Shown here piece after piece: positions 1 to 8,076 of a stretch of DNA of 35,022 nucleotides. Source of the DNA: Christensenella sp. UBA3700 (GTDB taxonomy: Bacteria > Bacillota > Clostridia > Christensenellales > UBA3700); assembly GCA_002372775.1 (NCBI GenBank), contig DFIJ01000067.1:1-35022 (forward strand), in the 5' to 3' direction. The notes beneath the pieces were generated by a model. It saw only the letters and a list, made by a program, of their open reading frames with translations. It searched no databases and was not told the DNA's origin. Made by a program: the position numbers and the translations under genes. The first letter of the stretch is position 1; every line of letters begins with the position of its first letter.

Positions 1-43
1 TGTAATCAGCAGGTTGTTGGTTCGATTCCGATCACCAGCTCCA
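1..43 (+). tRNA. tRNA-Thr (TGT), 3' part
   Basis: The window opens at the anticodon TGT, followed by AA and the 3' anticodon stem. A 5-nt variable loop, a T stem GTTGG/CCGAT around the loop TTCGATT, the 3' acceptor strand CACCAGC, discriminator T and an encoded CCA follow. The 5' half lies outside the window. TGT reads ACA and other ACN threonine codons. It is followed after 11 nt by tRNA-Tyr, so the two are probably one transcript. Confidence 0.9.
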
Positions 44-54
44 TTTTATTTTAT

Positions 55-139
55 GGGTAGGTTCCCGAGTGGCTAAAGGGAGCAGACTGTAAATCTGCCG
101 ACTCTGTCTTCGATGGTTCGAATCCATCCCTGCCCACCA
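55..139 (+). tRNA. tRNA-Tyr (GTA)
   Basis: The acceptor stem GGGTAGG pairs with CCTGCCC (one G-U pair). The anticodon stem GCAGA/TCTGC holds the loop CTGTAAA with anticodon GTA at 89-91. A long variable arm of the class II type follows, then the T arm GATGG/CCATC with loop TTCGAAT, discriminator A and an encoded CCA at 137-139. The long variable arm with GTA is diagnostic of bacterial tRNA-Tyr. Confidence 0.97.
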
Positions 140-144
140 CAAAT

Positions 145-176
145 AGGTCAATAATCGAAAGGTTGTTGACCTTTTT
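145..176 (+). terminator. Intrinsic terminator of the tRNA transcript
   Basis: The arm AGGTCAATAA (145-154) pairs with TTGTTGACCT (163-172) over 10 bp with one G-U pair and an 8-nt loop. A run of T follows. It ends the tRNA-Thr/tRNA-Tyr transcript and separates it from the oxidoreductase gene. Confidence 0.85.
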
Positions 177-255
177 GCATTTCTAAAGATGTATTTACTA
201 TTTTCTTTGATTTTCCCAAAAATTCACAAAAATGATTGTTTTTCCTTAAAAGTAG

Positions 256-290
256 TATAATTAGTTTATAAGGATATATTTTAAGGAGGA
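256..290 (+). promoter_or_regulatory. -10 box and ribosome binding site of the oxidoreductase gene
   Basis: TATAAT at 256-261 is a consensus -10 box. I see no convincing -35 box at 16-18 bp. AAGGAGG lies just upstream of the ATG at 296 and fixes that start. Confidence 0.6.
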
Positions 291-295
291 ATAAT

Positions 296-1747
296 ATGGC
301 AAACACAAAGGATAAGATTTGTATCATTGGTGGTGGCCCTGCTGGACTTGCTTGTGCTGTATATCTAGAAAAGAAGGGTTACTCAAATTACACAATTTAC
401 GAGAAGTTAAATAAAGTTGGCGGTAAAGCTTATTCTCCAAAAATTGAAGTAAATGGGGAAAAGAGAGCTTATGAAACTGGTGCTATCATGGGTGCTATTA
501 CATACCATGCTGTATCAGAAATGGAAGAATTTGGTGGATATTATCATAAAGGACCAGATTTTAAACCAGGCGAACCTAATATGAGAAGAGAATATCGTAA
601 TAGCTTCACTGGTGAAATTACAGAACCATTCAATCCTAAGGCTAATTTCTCTTTAAAGAAGATGATTGGTCTAATCAAATTAAAAAAGCAATTCAAGAAA
701 TTAAAAGAGTTAATGGAAACAAAATATGCTGGTTATGATTGTTATGGTCATATCGGTGTAGCTTCAGGTAAGTATAGTGGTATTTCTAAAATTGTTCCAA
801 ATGCAGAAGGAACAAATAAAGATCAAGCTTTCCCAAATTATCTTGTTGGTGAAAATCCAAATCTAAAAGATTTGGCTTTACCATTTAGTGAATTCTGTAA
901 AAAGAATGGTGTAGAAGAAGTTCAAAGAATTTGGGTTGGTCCATATACTTCATTTGGTTATGGTTATTTTGATGAAATCCCAGCTGCTTATGTTATGAAA
1001 TACTTAGATACAACAACAGCTGCAGAGTTCGTTAAATTACAACTTTGGACATGGCAAGATGGTACACAAGCTATTTATGAACATGTTAATGCTAGATTAA
1101 AACATCCAGCAGTATTACAAACTGAAGTAGTTAAAGTTGATAGAGCAGATGGTAAAGTTAATGTAACGGTTAAGAAAGATGGAAAGGAAACAACAGAAAC
1201 TTTTGATAAATTAATCGTTACAACTCCTCTTGATTGGTTTGCTAATTATGCAGATGCTACAGATGAAGAAAAAGACTTATTCTCAAAAATTGTTCATGAA
1301 AAGTATGTTGACTTCATTGCAAGATTCGAAGAGGGTGCAGGTCCAGTAATTTCAGGATATCTATTTGAAAATATGGAACCTGAAAGATTAGGACATGCAA
1401 TGGTTTATTATCATAGATGGGAAGATATTGGTAAGAATTGTCCTTGTACAGTTTATGCTTTAAGAAATCATACAGGCGATCCAGATGTTCCATATGATAA
1501 GACTCTTGAAATGATGAAAGAGGATATCAATAAAGTATTAAAATTCCCAATTAAGGAAGTATTATATGCACAAGAAAGTTACTATTGTCCACACGTAGGT
1601 CCAAAGGATTATGCCGATGGTTGGTATGATAAATTGGAAGCTATTCAAGGAACAAAGAATACATATTATGCAGGTGAAATAATTTCATTTGGTGACATGG
1701 AAGATACTTGTGCTGCAAGTAAAGATATTGTAGGAAGATTCTTTTAA
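296..1747 (+). CDS. FAD-dependent oxidoreductase (NAD_binding_8 / flavin amine oxidase superfamily)
   Basis: This 483-residue protein opens with a Rossmann dinucleotide-binding fold. GGGPAG is at residues 12-17, Glu36 ends the second strand where it would bind the adenine ribose, and GG at 42-43 matches the second flavin motif of this superfamily. Near the C terminus YYAGE followed by a Gly-Asp segment resembles the FAD-contacting end of amine oxidases and phytoene-dehydrogenase-like enzymes. There is no signal peptide or clear membrane segment, so it is probably cytoplasmic. The substrate cannot be told from the sequence. The gene stands alone between two terminators, with a strong AAGGAGG site 5 nt before the ATG. 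The superfamily call is firm; a specific reaction such as amine oxidation or carotenoid desaturation is not supported. Confidence 0.8.
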   Translation: MANTKDKICIIGGGPAGLACAVYLEKKGYSNYTIYEKLNKVGGKAYSPKIEVNGEKRAYETGAIMGAITYHAVSEMEEFGGYYHKGPDFKPGEPNMRREYRNSFTGEITEPFNPKANFSLKKMIGLIKLKKQFKKLKELMETKYAGYDCYGHIGVASGKYSGISKIVPNAEGTNKDQAFPNYLVGENPNLKDLALPFSEFCKKNGVEEVQRIWVGPYTSFGYGYFDEIPAAYVMKYLDTTTAAEFVKLQLWTWQDGTQAIYEHVNARLKHPAVLQTEVVKVDRADGKVNVTVKKDGKETTETFDKLIVTTPLDWFANYADATDEEKDLFSKIVHEKYVDFIARFEEGAGPVISGYLFENMEPERLGHAMVYYHRWEDIGKNCPCTVYALRNHTGDPDVPYDKTLEMMKEDINKVLKFPIKEVLYAQESYYCPHVGPKDYADGWYDKLEAIQGTKNTYYAGEIISFGDMEDTCAASKDIVGRFF

Positions 1748-1765
1748 AATTAGGTAATAATTATT

Positions 1766-1798
1766 GAGGCGGTAGTATAAATACTACCGCTTCTTTTT
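1766..1798 (+). terminator. Intrinsic terminator after the oxidoreductase gene
   Basis: A 13-bp stem (1766-1778 with 1781-1793, core GCGGTAGTAT/ATACTACCGC) closes on a very small loop and is followed by TTTTT. Confidence 0.92.
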
Positions 1799-1801
1799 AT
1801 A

Positions 1802-1829
1802 TTGACTTTGATCATTTGTAGAGTATAAT
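1802..1829 (+). promoter_or_regulatory. Strong sigma-A-type promoter for the ABC transporter operon
   Basis: TTGACT (1802-1807) and TATAAT (1824-1829) are 16 bp apart, just after the preceding terminator. A second candidate, TTGTTA (1866-1871) and TATAAT (1890-1895) with an 18-bp spacer, lies closer to the start codon and would give a leader of under 20 nt. Confidence 0.75.
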
Positions 1830-1919
1830 AAACCTTGGGTAGTACTAGAAAGCAATACATCATTTTTGTTAATTAGATTTGATGAAGACTATAATATGTT
1901 GCTTTTTTTCAAGTGTACA

Positions 1920-2609
1920 ATGATAAATATTAATAATATTAATAAACAGTATCAAGAAAAACAAGTATTAAGTGGGGTTTCTATTCAGTTGAAATCCCAT
2001 GAGATTTGTGCTCTCTTGGGCCCTAATGGAGCAGGAAAAAGCACGTTAATTAAGATATTGGCGGGACTTGTTAAACAAGATTCTGGAGAAATATATATAA
2101 ATGGAGAAAAGAAGATATCAAACAAAGATATAGGCTTTATGATAGAAAGTCCTGCTTTTTATGACAATCTTTCTGTAGTTAATAACCTTAAGGCTCTATC
2201 TGTTTTTTATGATGGAGTTGGTATGAAAGAAATTGATAATCTTTTAAAGATAGTTGGTTTAGTATCTCATAAATATGTTGAATATAAAAGACTGTCTATG
2301 GGTATGAAGCAACGTTTATATTTTGCTTATGCTCTTATGGGAAATCCTAAAGTATTAGTGTTGGATGAACCATTTAACTCTCTTGATCCAATAAGTATTA
2401 GACTTTTTGAAGATATTATAAAAGAATATGCAAAGGCTGGTAATACAGTATTAATATCTGGTCACGATATTAGAGAATTAGAACATGTATGTAATAGTAC
2501 ATATATTATTAATCATGGAGAGATTGTATATTCTTGTGACGATATTAGTAAGATTATTCTAAGTGAAGAATTCTTTAGGGTAGTATCTACCTCAGGAGAA
2601 GCTCAATAA
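1920..2609 (+). CDS. ABC transporter ATP-binding protein
   Basis: This 229-residue nucleotide-binding subunit has Walker A GPNGAGKS at residues 34-41, the ABC signature LSMGM at 125-129, Walker B VLVLDEP ending at 151 with catalytic Glu150, a D-loop SLD and the switch His182. It should power the two membrane subunits encoded directly downstream. I chose the ATG at 1920 because the fold begins there. The longer frame from TTG at 1866 would start inside a candidate -35 box, adds an atypical 18-residue extension and has no ribosome binding site. No Shine-Dalgarno is visible before 1920 either. The family matches exporters of drugs, peptides or lantibiotics of the BcrA/NatA type, but the substrate is unknown. 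Confidence 0.9.
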   Translation: MININNINKQYQEKQVLSGVSIQLKSHEICALLGPNGAGKSTLIKILAGLVKQDSGEIYINGEKKISNKDIGFMIESPAFYDNLSVVNNLKALSVFYDGVGMKEIDNLLKIVGLVSHKYVEYKRLSMGMKQRLYFAYALMGNPKVLVLDEPFNSLDPISIRLFEDIIKEYAKAGNTVLISGHDIRELEHVCNSTYIINHGEIVYSCDDISKIILSEEFFRVVSTSGEAQ

Positions 2610-2611
2610 TA

Positions 2612-3622
2612 ATGCGAGACTTTCTTAAGATTTGTAGATATTCCTATTTAAGACACAATATAAAGATTGGAGTAATTATTATAATCGCTCTATTTCTTGT
2701 TATATCACTATTATTTTTAACAAATCCATCTTTGTTTAGGGAAGATAAAGCAGTAAATAGAAATGAAATAATTGATTCCTATAGAAAAGCAATTGATTTG
2801 CAAGACTTTGCAATAAGTCAATTAAATAATGAAGATGATATTAATGATATTCAAGAAGCTCTTAGAGCTTATAGTGCAAGAAAAGCCTATTATGAATACC
2901 TTATAGCAAACAATAGAATAGAAGAGGATTATTATCACATAGGCGGAATGTTTTCAGCTGAAGTAGAAGTTAAGCAAGGTCACGAAGGAACTGCATTTAT
3001 GTTTTATTCGTTTAAATGGTTAAGTTACTTGGTTTATATATTATCCGTATTAATTCCTGTTTTATTATTTGTGTCCGAACTTGGTGGACCAATTAAAAAC
3101 ATAATAGTAACAGGCTTAAATAGAAATAAGATTTTCAATAGTTTATATGGTGAAATTTTTATTATTGTTTCTCTGTTAAATTTTTTGGCTTTTGTAATTG
3201 GGTTAATAGGTGGATTAACCAATAAACATGATATGTGTTTGTTATTAGATAATGGTTTTACAGAAGTATCCACATTAGTTATCTATTTGTGGGCGTGCTT
3301 TGGAAGATATATATTATCTATTTTCTTTATGGGATTAACTATGTTGGTAGGGTTAAGAACTAGAAATAATTCCTTAACTATTGTATATGTTTTATTGATT
3401 GTTGCAGTTACGGTAGTTTTAGGATTGCTTTCTTCGAGTATGTATTTACAACATGGTATATATAAATCAGACGATCCATTATTTGAATTACCAATAATAG
3501 GTATTAATGCTAATCTTAATGGACCTAATAATAAGACTATAGAGTTAATCACTTATCATGGAATAATTGGTGTATTGTTATATTTAAGCGGATTGGTATA
3601 TTTTAATAGAAAGGCTATATGA
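2612..3622 (+). CDS. ABC transporter permease, ABC-2-like, first of a pair
   Basis: This 336-residue integral membrane protein has about six hydrophobic segments (near 17-37, 136-155, 182-203, 220-247, 253-275 and 314-331). A polar, helix-rich loop of about 100 residues between segments 1 and 2 is probably outside the membrane. It starts 2 nt after the ATPase stop, with AGGAG 13 nt upstream, and overlaps the next permease by 4 nt. Topology and operon position make it the membrane subunit of the exporter. The long first loop is common in ABC-2 permeases for peptides or multidrug export. No substrate-specific motif is visible. Confidence 0.75.
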   Translation: MRDFLKICRYSYLRHNIKIGVIIIIALFLVISLLFLTNPSLFREDKAVNRNEIIDSYRKAIDLQDFAISQLNNEDDINDIQEALRAYSARKAYYEYLIANNRIEEDYYHIGGMFSAEVEVKQGHEGTAFMFYSFKWLSYLVYILSVLIPVLLFVSELGGPIKNIIVTGLNRNKIFNSLYGEIFIIVSLLNFLAFVIGLIGGLTNKHDMCLLLDNGFTEVSTLVIYLWACFGRYILSIFFMGLTMLVGLRTRNNSLTIVYVLLIVAVTVVLGLLSSSMYLQHGIYKSDDPLFELPIIGINANLNGPNNKTIELITYHGIIGVLLYLSGLVYFNRKAI

Positions 3623-4623
3623 AAAAGAGATTATTACGTTTTTATCTTACAACAATCTTAAGTAACAAGCTTATGTTGCTTAGAATTGCTATAATTTTTG
3701 GATTATTATTGTTATTTACGTTAGCATTATCCTTATTGTTTGGTAGTGAAAAAGATAGAAGGTATGAAAAACGAGATATTGATGTTGAAATCTCAAATTA
3801 TGAATCAGCTATCAAAGATTATAAGTATGATATGGAAGATTATAGCTCTGGTGGATATTTTAATACGCAAAACTATTCAAACAAATATGACTATAAAAAA
3901 AGTATTGCTGAACTTGAATTTTGTATTAGAGAGCGTAAATATTATTCGGATTATTATGATTTAACAAAGTATTTTGAAACATGTCCATATAGGTTTAATG
4001 CTGCTAATAGATTAATGTCATGGCAATTCTTCTCAACAATGATTTTGTCTTTGTTTGCAATTTGTATTCCAATATCCTTTAGTAATAATCAAGATATGTA
4101 TAAAAATATATTAGTAGCGGACAACAAGATGAAAGATGTTATGTATGTAGAGTCTATTGTTCAATATGCTGCGCTTGTTTTTATGAGCATTATATTTACA
4201 ATAATTGGAAGTTTTGTTGGTTTGGGTTCTCATAAAATAATGGTTTTACAGTATAATAATGGAAATGCAGTAGCAGTTTCTTGTTATCTTATTTTCTTGA
4301 TTAAACAGTTGCTTGCGCTAATTTCTTCTTGTACATTATTGGCATTAAGTAATTATATTTATTGTTTTGTAAAGAATAAATTGTTTTATATTGTGCTCTT
4401 ATTGACTATTTTTATTGTACCTATGATTATTTTTAGTTATTATGCGTTACTCCCTGGCTTCTCATGTCTTGATGGTGGAGCCGCAATATATCCGTTCATG
4501 GGATTATTCTGGACAGAGTGGGTTGTAGGTAATTATAAATTAATCCCTATGTCATTGCTATATATAGCAATTGCTTATGTATTAATCTGGCTAAAAGTTA
4601 AAAAGTTTGAAAAAAGTAAATAG
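3619..4623 (+). CDS. ABC transporter permease, ABC-2-like, second of a pair
   Basis: This 334-residue protein has the same plan as its upstream neighbour: a first membrane segment near 22-42, a polar loop of about 95 residues rich in Tyr, Asp and Lys, then segments near 137-155, 178-203, 220-245, 254-275 and 312-328. The shared layout suggests the two are diverged paralogues forming a heterodimer on two copies of the ATPase. Its start overlaps the preceding stop by 4 nt, so translation is probably coupled, and AAAGG lies just upstream. Two cysteines in the outer loop (102 and 122) could form a disulfide. The substrate is unknown. No terminator is visible after it. Confidence 0.75.
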   Translation: MKKRLLRFYLTTILSNKLMLLRIAIIFGLLLLFTLALSLLFGSEKDRRYEKRDIDVEISNYESAIKDYKYDMEDYSSGGYFNTQNYSNKYDYKKSIAELEFCIRERKYYSDYYDLTKYFETCPYRFNAANRLMSWQFFSTMILSLFAICIPISFSNNQDMYKNILVADNKMKDVMYVESIVQYAALVFMSIIFTIIGSFVGLGSHKIMVLQYNNGNAVAVSCYLIFLIKQLLALISSCTLLALSNYIYCFVKNKLFYIVLLLTIFIVPMIIFSYYALLPGFSCLDGGAAIYPFMGLFWTEWVVGNYKLIPMSLLYIAIAYVLIWLKVKKFEKSK

Positions 4624-4668
4624 TATTTAATTCGAGTTTATTATAACTGTTAGACAAATATTTACTCA

Positions 4669-4698
4669 TTGCCTTATATATTTAAAATATTATATAAT
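4669..4698 (+). promoter_or_regulatory. Promoter of the lipoprotein gene
   Basis: TTGCCT (4669-4674) and TATAAT (4693-4698) are 18 bp apart. Transcription should start near 4705, only about 8 nt before the ATG at 4713, and no Shine-Dalgarno is present. Confidence 0.6.
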
Positions 4699-4712
4699 TA
4701 ATATTGGTAATT

Positions 4713-6023
4713 ATGAAAAATAAGAAATTTGTTTCAGTTTTAATAATTAGTATTCTTGCTATTATGTTGATAGCTTTGTGTTCTTGTGAACTACCTGTAG
4801 AGGAAGTTGACGAGAATGCTATATACGCAACAAAAGAATATTCATTAGTATTTACAGAAGGAACAGATACTTATAGACTAGAACTTGATGGTAATAGCAA
4901 TTGCCAAATGTTTAGATCTTCAAATTATGAATTAGACTTTTCATCAAGCAATAAGGCTGCATTTACAACTACAAGTCCAGATGAATTTTGCAATGTAACA
5001 ACATATACATTTAAGATTACAGCAGCTCCATTTTTAGATACAACGAGAGCTATTGTATATAAAGATGGTACGATAGATACTCTTGCTAATCAAACAAAGA
5101 ATTCTTCAAAAGAAGCATATTATAAACTTGCTGATATTCCTCAAGATAAAGTATTTACATATAATTATGATGATACAGAAGAAGGTGGTGTTGTTGCTCA
5201 TTATTCTTTTGAATTTAAATTTGTTTCTAGAGTTCCACAATATTGTGATTATGGAATGAAAAAAGAAATTACAGAGTATGAATACGCTTCAGGTGAATAT
5301 TCTGTTAATAATGGTAGATTCATAACATTAGATTATATTTTTTTGCAAGATATTCCAAAAATAGGACTAGATGATTATGAAATATTTGATGTTGTTTCGT
5401 ATAGTGATAACGTAACAGCTCATGAGTTAGATACGAACGGATTGCTTGAGATTCGTTATCCAGAATCATCGAAGGTTGTTCAACTTAAAGATGATGGAAC
5501 ATTTGAGTTTGAAATGTCATCTTCAAGCAAATCTAGTCTAACCTTATTAACATCAGGATATAAGGGCAAATCATTTACAAATCAAATTATAAGATACGAT
5601 GATGACAATAATAGATATGTGTATGATTTCACAATATCTTTTGATCAAGATGGTAAAGTTGAATTCAAAAAAGAGAAGGGTGTCCTAAGAAAGAATTATT
5701 ACATCAAGAGTGAAGATGAATTAATCACAACATATTTTGCTATTGAAGATTATAATTCGCTTATTGGAACACATCCAACATACGGAACAGATAACAATTT
5801 AGCATTTGCTAATGATTATAAAGCATATGTGTATCAAGGAAAGACTAAATATACATTTGATGCGATGAGTATGGTTTCTATTAGAGATTATGGTGATTAT
5901 TATCATATCGCAATGGATAATACACATGGTGTAGAAGTGAATAACGTTGGTAAATTCTATTTCTATTACTACAAAGATGGTCATTATAATTGGGATGCCG
6001 CAGAGTATTCGTTTGGAAAATAG
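4713..6023 (+). CDS. Putative lipoprotein of unknown function
   Basis: The first 25 residues form a signal peptide: MKNKK, a hydrophobic stretch, then LCSC. Cys25 is the likely lipidated residue, although Cys at position -2 is unusual for a lipobox. The remaining 410 or so residues are polar, rich in Asp, Ser, Thr and Tyr, with alternating patterns typical of beta-strand extracellular domains. I recognise no catalytic motif. I start it at ATG 4713; an in-frame TTG at 4704 adds three residues before the charged signal-peptide start. Its place between the ABC exporter and another exported protein suggests an envelope role, but it has its own promoter. No family can be assigned by eye. Confidence 0.7.
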   Translation: MKNKKFVSVLIISILAIMLIALCSCELPVEEVDENAIYATKEYSLVFTEGTDTYRLELDGNSNCQMFRSSNYELDFSSSNKAAFTTTSPDEFCNVTTYTFKITAAPFLDTTRAIVYKDGTIDTLANQTKNSSKEAYYKLADIPQDKVFTYNYDDTEEGGVVAHYSFEFKFVSRVPQYCDYGMKKEITEYEYASGEYSVNNGRFITLDYIFLQDIPKIGLDDYEIFDVVSYSDNVTAHELDTNGLLEIRYPESSKVVQLKDDGTFEFEMSSSSKSSLTLLTSGYKGKSFTNQIIRYDDDNNRYVYDFTISFDQDGKVEFKKEKGVLRKNYYIKSEDELITTYFAIEDYNSLIGTHPTYGTDNNLAFANDYKAYVYQGKTKYTFDAMSMVSIRDYGDYYHIAMDNTHGVEVNNVGKFYFYYYKDGHYNWDAAEYSFGK

Positions 6024-6127
6024 CACTTGTTTTTAGTTTAAATATGTTGTATTTTACATATATAAGGGTATTTTAAGTTAAAAATAAGTTTTGATATTTA
6101 ATATAGGAATATAAGGAGAGCTAAATT

Positions 6128-6676
6128 ATGAGAAAACTAATAATATTTTTATTGTTTTTAGTATTCACAGTTGTAGCAATAGGGTTTGTAGGTTTTGGAG
6201 AACAAATTTCGTTTGCAACTGATTTCCATATGGGAGTTGAGGATCAAGAAGAATTCGCAACAAAGGTGGCTGCTGCTGATCAACTAACAGTAATTCAATT
6301 ACCAATCGTTGCTAATTTTGTTCCAGATGTTAATCAAGTATTTATTTTACATGACGGCGGAGTTGGTTCTATTTACATTGTTAATGTAGATAATAGTGCA
6401 TCTCAAGCTACAATAATAAATGCTGGTGGATTATTCGTAACAGGATCAGCATTATTAATGTGGTTATTCATGTTATTAATGATTATCTTCTTACCAAAGA
6501 GAAGATCTAAGAGAAGTGTTAAGAAGATCGCTGAAAATGTTGTAGATGATGAGATGGATTCTATGCCAATGCCAGCACCAAGAAGAAGATCTTATGATGA
6601 AAGACCTAGAGGTGGCGCAAAGAGAAGACCTCGTCGTGATTATGACGAAGATGATGATGATTATGATTATGAATAA
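6128..6676 (+). CDS. Small membrane protein with a highly charged C-terminal tail
   Basis: This 182-residue protein has a hydrophobic N terminus (4-23; signal peptide or anchor), an exported segment of about 75 residues, a second membrane helix at about 102-122 and a cytoplasmic tail of about 60 residues. The tail begins with a basic stop-transfer cluster, continues through a Pro/Arg-rich stretch and ends in a run of Asp and Tyr, so it is low in complexity and probably disordered. AAGGAG is well placed before the ATG. I do not recognise the family. The tail could contact membrane lipid head groups, nucleic acid or a protein partner; that is inference only. Confidence 0.75.
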   Translation: MRKLIIFLLFLVFTVVAIGFVGFGEQISFATDFHMGVEDQEEFATKVAAADQLTVIQLPIVANFVPDVNQVFILHDGGVGSIYIVNVDNSASQATIINAGGLFVTGSALLMWLFMLLMIIFLPKRRSKRSVKKIAENVVDDEMDSMPMPAPRRRSYDERPRGGAKRRPRRDYDEDDDDYDYE

Positions 6677-6701
6677 GATTTAATCAAAATTAAGGGAGTA
6701 T

Positions 6702-6730
6702 AAAAGGCAGTCAGAAATGATTGCCTTTTT
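6702..6730 (+). terminator. Intrinsic terminator after the small membrane protein gene
   Basis: A 12-bp stem (6702-6713 with 6718-6729, one G-U pair) closes on a GAAA tetraloop. The 3' arm runs into a T tract. Confidence 0.9.
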
Positions 6731-6757
6731 GTATTTATTTATAGCAATTTTATTTTG

Positions 6758-6786
6758 TTGCCATTTATATATATAAATGTTAAAAT
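6758..6786 (+). promoter_or_regulatory. Promoter of the pheS T-box transcript
   Basis: TTGCCA (6758-6763) and TAAAAT (6781-6786) are 17 bp apart, each one base off consensus. The predicted start near 6793 gives a leader of about 250 nt, the usual length for a T-box leader. Confidence 0.75.
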
Positions 6787-6792
6787 ATATTC

Positions 6793-7035
6793 AGCATAAA
6801 TACTAAGAAAGGGAACGTATTTATCATAACTAATACAAAAGAGATTTTGTTTCATAGGCTGAAAGAACAAAAGGTATTAAGATAAAGAATTCGCCCTGGA
6901 GTAGCTAACTGAAATAGTAGTAGGTATAGACGGTTGTCCCGTAATAACAATAATGAGGCTTTTTATAAAGCGAAATTAGGTGGTAAAGCGTAAATTATGG
7001 CGCCCTATGTAATAACATAGAGCGCTTATTTTTTT
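6793..7035 (+). promoter_or_regulatory. T-box riboswitch, specifier UUC (Phe)
   Basis: The leader reads uncharged tRNA-Phe. In the distal part of Stem I, GAA-TTC-GCCCTGGAGTAGC (6887 onward) matches the usual specifier-loop context and gives specifier codon TTC at 6890-6892. The T-box core TAGGTGGTAAAGCG is at 6977-6990; its TGGT (6981-6984) would pair with an ACCA tRNA end, that is, discriminator A. The terminator is an 11-bp stem with one mismatch (7000-7010 with 7015-7025) followed by a T run. When tRNA-Phe is uncharged, the antiterminator forms and pheS-pheT are transcribed. The specifier agrees with the downstream genes. Confidence 0.95.
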
Positions 7036-7046
7036 GAGGTATAAAA

Positions 7047-8066
7047 ATGAGAGAGAAGGTAAAGCAATTAATTGAGAATGCTACAGAGTTCATTAAGAAT
7101 TCAGAGAATGTAGCTCAAATTAATGATCTTAGAGTTAAGTATCTAGGAAAAGCTGGTGAAATCACAGGTCTTTTAAAGGGAATGAAAGATGTTCCAGCAG
7201 ATCAAAGAGCTGAAGTAGGTAAGTATGTTAATGAAGCAAGAGATAAAGTAACAGCGATGATTACAGAAAAGCTTGCACAATTAGAACAAAAGGCCTTAGA
7301 AGCTAAAATGATGAAAGAAAGAATCGATATTACAGTAGATAATGTCGATGCTAATAGAGGAAGTTTACATCCATGTACTCTAGTAATTGATGAAGTATTA
7401 GATATCTTCACAAATCTAGGATTCAAAGTTGCACAAGGTCCAGAAATGGAAACAGATATGTTCAACTTCCAATTATTAAATATTCCAAAGGATCACCCAT
7501 CTAGAGATATGCAAGATACATTCTATGTTGGAGAAGATTTGTTATTAAGAACACAAACATCTGCTGTTCAAGCAAGAACTATGCTTAATACACAACCTCC
7601 AATTAAGCTTGTGTGCCCAGGTAAGGTTTATAGACCAGACTATGATGCAACTCACTCTCCAATGTTCCATCAAATTGAAGGTCTAGTAGTAGATAAGCAT
7701 GTTACTTTAACAGATTTAAAGGGATTATTAGATTTATTTGCTAAGACATTATTTGATTCTGAGACAAAGACTAGATTCCGTCCATCATACTTCCCATTTA
7801 CAGAACCATCAGTAGAAGTTGACGTTACTTGTGCTGTTTGTCATGGTAAGGGATGTAAGATTTGTAAGGGTACTGGTTGGATCGAAATTTTAGGTGCTGG
7901 TGTAGTAAATCCTAAGGTTTTAGATAGATGTGGTATTGATAGTAAGAAATATTCAGGACTTGCATTTGGTCTTGGCGTAGAAAGAATCGCTATGATCAAA
8001 TATGGCATTCCAGATATTAGAATTTTATTTGAGAACGATTCTCGTTTCTTAAAGTCATTCAAATAG
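7047..8066 (+). CDS. pheS: Phenylalanine--tRNA ligase alpha subunit
   Basis: This 339-residue catalytic subunit of the alpha2-beta2 PheRS attaches Phe to tRNA-Phe. An N-terminal coiled-coil region (about 1-85) for tRNA contact is followed by the class II synthetase core. Motif 2 is around the VYRPDYDATHSPMFHQIEG segment, and motif 3 is GLAFGLGVERIAM near the C terminus. A C-x2-C-x4-C-x2-C cluster (CAVCHGKGCKICKGTGW) precedes the ILGAG segment, as in many bacterial PheS proteins. The start follows GAGGT and lies 12 nt after the T-box terminator. It is co-transcribed with pheT, 10 nt downstream. Confidence 0.98.
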   Translation: MREKVKQLIENATEFIKNSENVAQINDLRVKYLGKAGEITGLLKGMKDVPADQRAEVGKYVNEARDKVTAMITEKLAQLEQKALEAKMMKERIDITVDNVDANRGSLHPCTLVIDEVLDIFTNLGFKVAQGPEMETDMFNFQLLNIPKDHPSRDMQDTFYVGEDLLLRTQTSAVQARTMLNTQPPIKLVCPGKVYRPDYDATHSPMFHQIEGLVVDKHVTLTDLKGLLDLFAKTLFDSETKTRFRPSYFPFTEPSVEVDVTCAVCHGKGCKICKGTGWIEILGAGVVNPKVLDRCGIDSKKYSGLAFGLGVERIAMIKYGIPDIRILFENDSRFLKSFK

Positions 8067-8076
8067 GAGGCAAGTT

